Origin: Deferribacteraceae bacterium
Lineage (GTDB): Bacteria > Chrysiogenota > Deferribacteres > Deferribacterales > JAISNW01
DNA length: 13,732 nucleotides
Assembly (NCBI GenBank): GCA_031276055.1
Contig: JAISNW010000049.1
Span: 1 to 13,732, forward strand
Direction: 5' to 3'
Part shown: positions 1 through 4,868 of the stretch, one piece after another
Numbering within the stretch: position 1 is the stretch's first letter
How the letters are laid out: every line of letters starts with the position of its first letter
Notes under the pieces: generated by a model
Seen by the model: only the letters and a program-made list of their open reading frames with translations
The model's database searches: none
Told to the model about the DNA's origin: nothing
Program-made: the position numbers and the translations under genes

Positions 1-226
1 ACATTGCCGCTTGTGCGTCAAACTCTATAACCTTCAGCCGCTTAGAACGGCGCACCAGCTCTTCTGTTAAACTGGCGGCGCCTGGACCTATCTCTATAAC
101 GGGCTCATCGGTGGAAATCTGCGCCGCATCCGCAATCTTAGATATATAAGCGGGGTTTGTTAGAAAGTGCTGCCCTAACGATTTTTTAGGGTGGTTAGCT
201 CCGTTTAGAAACTCCTTTATCAGCAA
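1..226 (-). CDS. ksgA: 16S rRNA (A1518/A1519) dimethyltransferase, N-terminal part, cut by window edge
   Basis: First 75 codons of the SAM-dependent enzyme that dimethylates two adjacent adenines near the 3' end of 16S rRNA late in small-subunit assembly. The minus-strand translation shows the family's N-terminal signature KKSLGQHFL (about residues 14-22) followed by N-P. It then has the SAM-binding motif I region VIEIGPGAASLTEEL (about residues 45-59) and the acidic residue of motif II in VIEFD. The start chosen is TTG at 226-224, because AAGGAGG (238-232) lies 5 nt upstream and the LGQHFL motif then falls at the usual distance from the N terminus. The start overlaps the end of pdxA by 7 bp in another frame, so the two genes are probably translationally coupled; pdxA-ksgA adjacency is also known from enterobacteria. 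The last A of the GPG..A motif region is unremarkable. Everything after residue 75 lies outside the window. Confidence 0.93.
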   Translation of the reverse strand, partial: MLIKEFLNGANHPKKSLGQHFLTNPAYISKIADAAQISTDEPVIEIGPGAASLTEELVRRSKRLKVIEFDAQAAM

Positions 227-1167
227 GAGCGCCTCCTTGCCAACTCATGGGCTAATTTTACAGCGGCGCGCAGGCTGCCTGCATCGGCTGTCCCCCTGCC
301 TGCTATATCAAATGCTGTGCCGTGATCCACAGAGGTGCGTATTATAGGGAGGTTTAACGTTACATTGACGGCAGAGCCGAAACCGTCTATCTTTATAGGG
401 ATTAAGCCTTGGTCATGGTAGATAGATATTGCAAAATCAAAGGTTTCTGGGCGGGCAAAGAGGGAATCGGCGGCAAATGCGCCGCGGGCGTCTATCCCTG
501 CGGCTTGGGCGGCTTTTATAGCAGGTTCAATTACAGCGCCTTCTTCATCCCCTATAACGCCTCCGTCCCCCGCGTGGGGATTTAAGGCGCAAACTGCAAT
601 CCGTGCAGAGTTAATCCCAAAGAGAGCCGCTGCAGCATCGGCATTTTTTATAGCACGTAAGATAATATCTTTGGTGATCGCCTTTGCAACATCTCTTATA
701 GGTATATGAGTGGTAGCGGTAATAACTTTATAACGCGGTGAAACAAGGAGCATGGAAAAATCTGTGCTGCCTGTGAGATAGCCTAAATACTCTGTATGCC
801 CAGTGAAAGGGTATCCCGCTAAAAAGAGGGAGCGCTTGTTGATAGGGGCGGTGGCAACGGCGGATATAAACTTCTCCTGCGCCGCTCGCACTCCCGCTCT
901 GATAAAAGATGCGGAAAGCTCCCCATATTCAGCAGAACAAACCCCATGCCTGATAGGGGCGTCTATAGTGAGTTCGCTCTCTATTATTGAGTATACAGGC
1001 GGTTCGCACTTTAAGATGCGGCGGAAGGCGTCATCAAGGATAACGCGTTTGCCTATAGGGATAAAGGGAAAATTTTTTATAAAATCACCGTCTAAGAGGA
1101 GCTTCGCCGTAATTTCAGGACCTACTCCTGATGGATCTCCTAATGTTATCCCTACAAGATTATTCAC
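220..1167 (-). CDS. pdxA: 4-hydroxythreonine-4-phosphate dehydrogenase (PLP synthesis)
   Basis: NAD(P)-dependent, divalent-metal-dependent cytosolic enzyme. It oxidises 4-phosphohydroxy-L-threonine to the aminoketone that PdxJ condenses with deoxyxylulose phosphate in the DXP-dependent pyridoxal phosphate pathway. The 315-residue length is slightly under the roughly 329 of E. coli PdxA. Visible motifs in order are GDPSGVGPEI (10-19), TAPINK (106-111), GHTEYLG (123-129), TTHIPI (152-157), ALNPHAGDGG (194-203), YHDQGLIPIK (250-259) and SVDHGTAFDIAG (279-290). The three metal-ligand histidines of the family correspond to H154, H198 and H251. The start is GTG at 1167-1165 with AGGCGG about 6 nt upstream; the nearby upstream ATG is out of frame and soon stopped. 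The gene is transcribed divergently from the flagellin and overlaps ksgA at its 3' end. Related PdxA2-type proteins act on other phosphorylated hydroxy acids, but the ksgA neighbour favours the vitamin B6 role. Confidence 0.95.
   Translation of the reverse strand: MNNLVGITLGDPSGVGPEITAKLLLDGDFIKNFPFIPIGKRVILDDAFRRILKCEPPVYSIIESELTIDAPIRHGVCSAEYGELSASFIRAGVRAAQEKFISAVATAPINKRSLFLAGYPFTGHTEYLGYLTGSTDFSMLLVSPRYKVITATTHIPIRDVAKAITKDIILRAIKNADAAAALFGINSARIAVCALNPHAGDGGVIGDEEGAVIEPAIKAAQAAGIDARGAFAADSLFARPETFDFAISIYHDQGLIPIKIDGFGSAVNVTLNLPIIRTSVDHGTAFDIAGRGTADAGSLRAAVKLAHELARRRSC
232..238 (-). promoter_or_regulatory. Shine-Dalgarno for ksgA TTG start
   Basis: AAGGAGG on the minus strand lies inside the last codons of pdxA, 5 nt upstream of TTG at 226-224. 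It decides the otherwise ambiguous ksgA start: there is no ATG nearby, and the next in-frame codons are CTG and ATA. Confidence 0.75.
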
Positions 1168-1236
1168 CTCAAACCGCCTATTGTTTATAATCTCATTTAC
1201 TATAAAAGTGCGCTTTTAGCAAGAAATCTACAGAAG

Positions 1237-1265
1237 ATTATAAAAAAAGATTAAAGTATTGCTAA
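1237..1265 (-). promoter_or_regulatory. Probable housekeeping promoter for pdxA
   Basis: On the minus strand, TTAGCA (1265-1260) and a perfect TATAAT (1242-1237) are separated by exactly 17 nt. Transcription would start near 1230, about 60 nt above the pdxA GTG. The region overlaps the -35 part and spacer of the divergent sigma-28 promoter, so the two holoenzymes probably cannot be bound at once. The -35 box matches only four of six consensus bases. Confidence 0.5.
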
Positions 1266-1278
1266 TTTTTGCCGATAA
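1252..1278 (+). promoter_or_regulatory. Sigma-28 (FliA) class 3 flagellar promoter
   Basis: TAAAGTAT (1252-1259), 11 nt, then GCCGATAA (1271-1278). The -10 element and the first six bases of the -35 element match the classical FliA consensus TAAAGTTT-N11-GCCGATAA, with the right spacing. It points toward the flagellin gene, as expected for a late flagellar gene. The predicted start near 1285 is unusually far (about 495 nt) from the flagellin ATG, with two terminator-like hairpins between. Confidence 0.9.
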
Positions 1279-1291
1279 AGTCTGTGTTGGG

Positions 1292-1331
1292 CAGAATGTT
1301 AATTGATATAGATAGCTATACTTTCATTCTG
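1292..1331 (+). other. Imperfect hairpin at the start of the flagellin leader
   Basis: CAGAATG (1292-1298) is complementary to CATTCTG (1325-1331). Inside the loop, TATAG and CTATA can pair around ATAG. It would lie at the extreme 5' end of a sigma-28 transcript. AT-rich and modest in stability, it may be chance. Confidence 0.3.
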
Positions 1332-1361
1332 TTTGTGTTGTGTGTCTTGTTCAAAAATACA

Positions 1362-1419
1362 CGTTGGTATTAAAAGAATTAAGCCGGCGGATCTTTTGAA
1401 GGTCTTCGCCGGCTTTTTT
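1362..1419 (+). repeat. Leader repeat, copy 1 (with terminator hairpin)
   Basis: 58-bp unit beginning CGTTGGTATTAAAA and ending in a hairpin plus T-run. It is matched almost base for base by 1566-1625, 204 bp downstream. Outside the hairpin loop the copies differ at only two positions (GAA versus CAG before TTAAGCC). The conserved stretch extends about 19 bp upstream of the stem, more than a simple terminator needs. Confidence 0.85.
1381..1419 (+). terminator. Intrinsic-terminator-like hairpin 1, sense to flagellin
   Basis: AAGCCGGCG (1381-1389) pairs with CGCCGGCTT (1407-1415). The inner stem GATCTT / AAGGTC closes on a 3-nt loop, with a TT bulge at 1405-1406. The 3' arm runs into six T residues (1414-1419). 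Orientation and T-run indicate termination of plus-strand transcripts, yet the only evident plus-strand promoter upstream is the sigma-28 one. Confidence 0.75.
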
Positions 1420-1506
1420 CGCATGGTAGTTGTTAATATGGCAATTGCATTTTGCTGATTAATAACTGCAGCCGCTCTAAATGCGCCTAATTGCGCCTCA
1501 AATAAA

Positions 1507-1518
1507 GGTGCGTGCACC
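1507..1518. repeat. 12-bp palindrome GGTGC-GT-GCACC
   Basis: Inverted repeat GGTGC / GCACC around GT in the spacer between the two leader repeats. It could be an operator or a small hairpin with a 2-nt centre. I know of no matching regulator, and a palindrome of this size can arise by chance. Confidence 0.3.
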
Positions 1519-1565
1519 ATAAGGGTGAAGGAGCGTATAAGCGGTATAGTAAGTGAGATAGCGAT

Positions 1566-1625
1566 CGTTGGTATTAAAACAGTTAAGCCGGCGGATCTTT
1601 TTGGAGATCTTCGCCGGCTTTTTTT
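1566..1625 (+). repeat. Leader repeat, copy 2 (with terminator hairpin)
   Basis: 60-bp copy of the unit at 1362-1419, same orientation. In the inner stem the third base pair is T-A here and T-G in copy 1. That change keeps pairing and is weak evidence that the RNA fold matters. The 147 bp between the copies shows no resemblance to a flagellin end that I can detect. Confidence 0.85.
1585..1625 (+). terminator. Intrinsic-terminator-like hairpin 2, sense to flagellin
   Basis: AAGCCGGCG (1585-1593) pairs with CGCCGGCTT (1612-1620). The inner stem GATCT / AGATC surrounds a 6-nt loop, with the same TT bulge, and seven T residues follow (1619-1625). It is the stronger of the pair because of its longer T-run, and lies about 155 bp above the flagellin ATG. 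Confidence 0.78.
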
Positions 1626-1639
1626 ATGGCATTTTGGAG

Positions 1640-1651
1640 GTGTTGTGTTGT
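1640..1651 (+). repeat. 12-nt leader segment complementary to the flagellin 3' UTR
   Basis: GTGTTGTGTTGT is the exact reverse complement of 4731-4742, just after the flagellin stop codon. The sequence is of low complexity, so chance pairing is quite possible. Confidence 0.5.
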
Positions 1652-1669
1652 CCATAGCTTGCTTAAAAT
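1642..1669 (+). promoter_or_regulatory. Possible weak sigma-70 promoter below the terminators
   Basis: TTGTGT (1642-1647), 16 nt, TAAAAT (1664-1669). The -10 box matches five of six bases but the -35 box only three. If used, it would give a leader of about 105 nt and let the flagellin escape both upstream terminators. I found no second sigma-28 or sigma-54 promoter between 1626 and 1780. Confidence 0.25.
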
Positions 1670-1701
1670 AATTCTGTTTCACGCTCTCTCACCAGCTAGG
1701 G

Positions 1702-1745
1702 CGGTATCAACCGTCGGTATCAGCGCAAAAAGGTATGCGCAAAAA
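1702..1745 (+). repeat. Two tandem direct-repeat pairs in the flagellin leader
   Basis: CGGTATCA occurs at 1702-1709 and 1715-1722 (13-bp period), followed at once by GCGCAAAAA at 1723-1731 and 1737-1745 (14-bp period). Repeats spaced slightly over one helical turn resemble paired protein sites, or could be RNA elements in the leader. They end about 20 nt above the ribosome-binding site. No known regulator is recognised. Confidence 0.6.
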
Positions 1746-1764
1746 TTTAATCTTTCCAGCCGTT

Positions 1765-1776
1765 TTACAAGGAGGT
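1765..1776 (+). promoter_or_regulatory. Flagellin Shine-Dalgarno embedded in a near-consensus CsrA site
   Basis: TTACAAGGAGGT contains a strong AAGGAGGT (1769-1776) 4 nt before the ATG. It matches the RNA consensus for CsrA (RUACARGGAUGU) at 10 of 12 positions. Flanking AGCC (1758-1761) and GGCT (1783-1786) could present it in a loop. CsrA control of flagellin at this place is established for Bacillus hag; its use here is inference, and neither csrA nor fliW is in the window. Confidence 0.5.
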
Positions 1777-1780
1777 AATT

Positions 1781-4729
1781 ATGGCTTTAGTTATTTATAA
1801 CAACATTTATTCCGTAGTGGCGCAAAATAGACTCGCCACCGCAAACAGCGCTATCTCCAAATCTATTGAACGTCTATCCAGCGGGCTTAGGATCAACCAC
1901 GCTTCTGATGACGCATCAGGGCTCGCCATCTCTGAAAAGCTGCGCTCTCAGATCAGAGGGTTGGCTAAAGCGAGCTTAAACGCCCAAGACGCAACAAGTT
2001 TCCTGCAAACTGCCGAAGGGGGTATGGAGGTTATCAGCGATATGCTCCAACGTATGAGGGAGCTTGCCGTTCAAGCCGGTAACGGCACCTATACCACTAA
2101 CGATCGTAAAGAGCTTCAAAAAGAGGTTGATCAATTGAAAGAGGAGATCAACCGCATCTCCGCATCAACAGAATATAACACTAAAAAGCTCTTAACAGGC
2201 GATTCCGCAGCGCTCTGGTCTACAAATGATCCGTCTATGATCGATGCTATCGTTCGCGGCGCCCCCGCTGAAGGAAACTACAAGCTGGAGATAGAAGCTG
2301 TCGCGGGCAAAAACTATGTCTATAAATCAGATATTATGGCGTATGAAGAGCCCGAAAAAACCATAGACAGCTATGATTACAATATAGCTATAGCTGGCAG
2401 CGGACTTTCATGGGTTACCTTTAACAACGCATATGGGGAGATAGAAAAAGAGTTTGATCTTACTATCAATTACAGCACTGCCTTAGCTAGCCTTCAAACT
2501 TCAATAGCTACGGCAGGTATATATACAGGCAAGCTTGAGACGGGCGAAGATTCCAACTTGGCAATGGCAACTTATAATGTATATAATGGTTCTTCTTTCC
2601 CAGCTTACCTATTGGTTGAATCTATTAAAGACCTTGATCTGACCAAAGATACCCTTACCGCCGCCAATATCGGTCAATACTTTAAGTTCTATTCCTATAA
2701 TATAGACGGCAAGAGATATGAACAGACTCCGGCTAGCGTTTCAGGCAGCGTAATTGCCATCGCGGGAGCGGCGATTGACCTTGGCGCTAATGCTAAGATA
2801 GCTAAAGGGGATAAACTCCTCCTCTCCAAACAAGAGGGTTATCAAGGTACTCCTGTAGGCGTTACAATGCAGCTAAGCGATAATGGAGCTAGATATGTGT
2901 TTACTGGCACTTTTGCTGAAGAGTATGCAGTGGTTCAGATGGATGACGGCGGGGAGGTTACGGTTGGAACTTATATGTTTATTTACAGTATGAGTGCAAG
3001 CAATCCCTATGCCCAATTCACCGTCACTCCGCAGATGGTTACTAAAAAACTCCTAGAAGTGGAGGAAGATAAAACCACCGCAGATGTAAATGCAGACGCC
3101 TCCAAGATCATCGGCGGGTTATATCCTGCCGGAGCGGATGTTGCAGTAAGTAACACAGGACCTGTTGTTGAGGGGCAGAGTATTGAAAAGATATACTTTC
3201 AAGATTACAACCTTCATGCAACAATTGCTGGTGACAATTGGGATAACGATAATGGGAGCTATATGATAGAAATCCTTAAAAGCGGCAGCTTAAGCTCCTT
3301 AAGCACTGACGATTTCAGCATAATCTTTTTGGATGCAGAAACAGGATTGGAAAGGAAATTAACACCTGGAGGTGCAATATCTGGTCATTTCGGCTATAAT
3401 TCCGCAACAGGCACACTTTTCATCGAAGGGGCACCTGTTATAGGGGGGACAGCCCAATTCACTATAACCCTTAGCGCCACAGCAAACGGGAAAGCAACCG
3501 CTGGGGACAAGCTCCTTGTTCAGAGCTACCATAACCCTAGCATATCTTCGACGGGTGAAGTGAGGGTTAGCGTTGACGGACTTTCGTTGAATGTGATGCC
3601 CGAAGCTATCGGGGAATTTAACATATTCAATGTTGAGTTGGATTCAGCCGGCAACTTTGTTAAATCGCGGATCATGGTTTCCTTACATAGCGATAAATCC
3701 GGTATAATCCGCTTTGAAGATCCGGAAGCTGAGGTGGCTGAACTCTCCACAAGGTTGCGGGATATCCCGCTTTTTACCAACGCTGATGGTAAAAATATCT
3801 TAGACAACACTCAAGAGCTCACTATCTTCGGCAATGGGAAAACCGCTGTGGTATATGTTGAAGGCAGCGACACTGTGGAAGATTTTCAGAACAAGCTCAA
3901 CGCCGCCCTCTTAGAACTCGGCATGGGAACCGGAGACAGCGTAGTGGATGCTAACCTCGTGCACTATGTTACTGAAGAGGATGCCACCGAAGGCGGAAAC
4001 TTCGCCGTGGCTGGAACCTTCATCTTACAAGGCGCAATTGCGGGGAAGAACTCCAAGATAAATATCATAGGCGACCAAGATTTAATCAACGCCCTCTCGC
4101 TTACCTGCATTCAGACGGGGGCGGACAGCGAACTGGATGTTACCGTCCGCAATGCCCACAACAACAAATTCATAGGGGAAGATACCATAGGCGACGGTGT
4201 TTTGCGGGGGTTAATTGAAGGGATCGATGTTAAGATAACCAATCCAAAACTTATCACCACCTACAACACTGAAACAGGAAAGATGAGATTCACAGCGGGA
4301 GATGAACCTATCAAGGTAAATCTGCACATAGTGGATAACCGCACCGAAGTGCAGATAGGCGCTAACGAGGGTCAAACCTTTGATATATCTATCGCTCAGA
4401 TGGACACAACTGCCCTTGAGATAGACGATGCCTTTGTTATCACTATGGAAGAGGCGCAGAAGGCGATCACAAAGTTCAGCCAAGCGTTAGAAAGAGTCTC
4501 TAGCGCAAGGGCGACCATAGGGGCGCAGATAAACCGTTTGGATTACACGATAAAGAATTTAGCAGTCTCTAGGGAGAATCTAATCTCCGCTGAATCTCGG
4601 ATACGGGATCTCGATGTGGCTGAAGAATCTGCTGCATTTGCAAGAAATCAGATCCTCGTAAACTCCGCAGTGGCGATGCTGGCGCAGGCAAACACCCTTC
4701 CGCAGATAGCATTGCAGCTGCTTCAATAG
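1781..4729 (+). CDS. fliC: Giant flagellin (982 residues)
   Basis: Filament subunit of the flagellum, exported by the flagellar type III system. The N-terminal D0/D1 part (about 1-150) carries SSGLRI (33-38), DDASGLAI (43-50) and QRMRELAVQ (90-98). The C-terminal D1/D0 part (about 888-982) ends in the family's LAQAN.LPQ.ALQLLQ. Typical flagellins have about 270-550 residues, so roughly 740 residues between these ends form an enlarged surface-exposed domain. Within it, GNGKTAVVYVEG and GDQDLINALSL recall segments of other large flagellins I remember; VQIGANEGQ (about 856-864) precedes the C-terminal D1. There is one cysteine (C776), rare in flagellins. N-X-S/T sites are at N101, N230, N269, N491 and N853. 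The start has AAGGAGGT 4 nt upstream. It is probably transcribed from the sigma-28 promoter at 1252-1278 and followed by a strong hairpin, so it is likely monocistronic. No frameshift is visible. Confidence 0.96.
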   Translation: MALVIYNNIYSVVAQNRLATANSAISKSIERLSSGLRINHASDDASGLAISEKLRSQIRGLAKASLNAQDATSFLQTAEGGMEVISDMLQRMRELAVQAGNGTYTTNDRKELQKEVDQLKEEINRISASTEYNTKKLLTGDSAALWSTNDPSMIDAIVRGAPAEGNYKLEIEAVAGKNYVYKSDIMAYEEPEKTIDSYDYNIAIAGSGLSWVTFNNAYGEIEKEFDLTINYSTALASLQTSIATAGIYTGKLETGEDSNLAMATYNVYNGSSFPAYLLVESIKDLDLTKDTLTAANIGQYFKFYSYNIDGKRYEQTPASVSGSVIAIAGAAIDLGANAKIAKGDKLLLSKQEGYQGTPVGVTMQLSDNGARYVFTGTFAEEYAVVQMDDGGEVTVGTYMFIYSMSASNPYAQFTVTPQMVTKKLLEVEEDKTTADVNADASKIIGGLYPAGADVAVSNTGPVVEGQSIEKIYFQDYNLHATIAGDNWDNDNGSYMIEILKSGSLSSLSTDDFSIIFLDAETGLERKLTPGGAISGHFGYNSATGTLFIEGAPVIGGTAQFTITLSATANGKATAGDKLLVQSYHNPSISSTGEVRVSVDGLSLNVMPEAIGEFNIFNVELDSAGNFVKSRIMVSLHSDKSGIIRFEDPEAEVAELSTRLRDIPLFTNADGKNILDNTQELTIFGNGKTAVVYVEGSDTVEDFQNKLNAALLELGMGTGDSVVDANLVHYVTEEDATEGGNFAVAGTFILQGAIAGKNSKINIIGDQDLINALSLTCIQTGADSELDVTVRNAHNNKFIGEDTIGDGVLRGLIEGIDVKITNPKLITTYNTETGKMRFTAGDEPIKVNLHIVDNRTEVQIGANEGQTFDISIAQMDTTALEIDDAFVITMEEAQKAITKFSQALERVSSARATIGAQINRLDYTIKNLAVSRENLISAESRIRDLDVAEESAAFARNQILVNSAVAMLAQANTLPQIALQLLQ

Positions 4730-4745
4730 CACAACACAACACAAC
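4730..4745 (+). repeat. CACAA pentanucleotide repeat after flagellin stop
   Basis: Three full CACAA units and one more C directly follow the TAG. Bases 4731-4742 are the reverse complement of 1640-1651 in the leader; the last part also forms the outer arm of the hairpin at 4741-4784. Confidence 0.7.
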
Positions 4746-4784
4746 AACATAGAGGGGGGGCGTTCTGCCCCCCCTCGTCGTTGT
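4741..4784 (+). terminator. Strong GC hairpin at the flagellin 3' end
   Basis: GAGGGGGGG (4752-4760) pairs perfectly with CCCCCCCTC (4768-4776) around a 7-nt loop. Outside this, ACAACAAC (4741-4748) pairs seven of eight with GTCGTTGT (4777-4784). No T-run follows, so it may be an inefficient or factor-assisted terminator, or mainly a barrier protecting an abundant mRNA from 3' exonucleases. It differs completely from the two hairpins in the leader. Confidence 0.7.
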
Positions 4785-4830
4785 AATTAGCATACATACA
4801 AAATTAATCAAACTTCCCTCTTGGCAGTTA

Positions 4831-4859
4831 TTGCAATTTGAGAGTTATTAAGATATAAG
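4831..4859 (+). promoter_or_regulatory. Probable promoter of the cobB-pglB-lnt gene run
   Basis: TTGCAA (4831-4836), 17 nt, TATAAG (4854-4859). Transcription would begin at about 4866-4868, essentially on the cobB ATG, implying a leaderless message. An alternative pairing of TTGGCA (4821-4826) with TTATTA (4845-4850) has an 18-nt spacer and a weaker -10 box. Confidence 0.5.
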
Positions 4860-4868
4860 CTATCTTAA
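4848..4868. repeat. 8-bp inverted repeat abutting the cobB start codon
   Basis: TTAAGATA (4848-4855) and TATCTTAA (4861-4868) around TAAGC. It covers the proposed -10 box and start point and includes the A of the ATG, a good position for an operator. As RNA it would form only if transcription started further upstream. Confidence 0.55.

Larger units (their letters stand above)
1285..1419 (+). ncRNA. Candidate short sigma-28-dependent leader RNA
   Basis: If transcription starts about 7 nt below the -10 element and stops at the first terminator hairpin, the product is an RNA of about 135 nt. It would contain one weak 5' hairpin and the terminator. No open reading frame with a ribosome-binding site is apparent in it. 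I do not recognise a known RNA family. This is inference from promoter plus terminator spacing; the segment may instead be only the start of the flagellin leader. Confidence 0.35.
1168..1780. other. 613-bp divergent intergenic/leader region between pdxA and flagellin
   Basis: I see no protein gene here. The region holds overlapping divergent promoters (1237-1278) and an imperfect hairpin (1292-1331). It also holds two copies of a repeat ending in a terminator hairpin (1362-1419 and 1566-1625) and a 147-bp spacer between them without a recognisable gene. Below these come a possible second promoter (1642-1669), tandem direct repeats (1702-1745) and the flagellin ribosome-binding site (1769-1776). 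Most of it would be flagellin 5' leader if transcription starts at the sigma-28 promoter. Confidence 0.8.

Noticed and set aside
803..1219. 138-codon plus-strand reading frame opposite pdxA
   Set aside because: It lies almost wholly antisense to a well-supported gene and shows no protein-family motif.
1362..1625. CRISPR or insertion-sequence remnant
   Set aside because: There are only two repeat copies with a long spacer, no transposase and no target-site duplication; terminator geometry explains them better.
1299..1682. 127-codon minus-strand reading frame in the intergenic region
   Set aside because: It runs through both leader repeats, so its apparent internal protein repeat (RSAGL..LIPT) is only the hairpin sequence read backwards. 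It has no known motif, and it lies upstream of pdxA without a convincing ribosome-binding site.
1285..1780. Known c-di-GMP (GEMM-I) or other named riboswitch in the flagellin leader
   Set aside because: I looked for the conserved GEMM core (GCAAAcC and GACGCAAAGCC-type segments) and did not find it; no other named aptamer was recognised.
1640..4742. Inverted repeats as sites for phase-variable inversion of the flagellin
   Set aside because: Only 12 bp of simple sequence, no recombinase in the window, and inversion would separate the gene from its promoter and terminator in a non-standard way.
4569..4811. 80-codon minus-strand frame over the flagellin end
   Set aside because: Antisense to the conserved flagellin C terminus and through its terminator hairpin; composition looks like a shadow.
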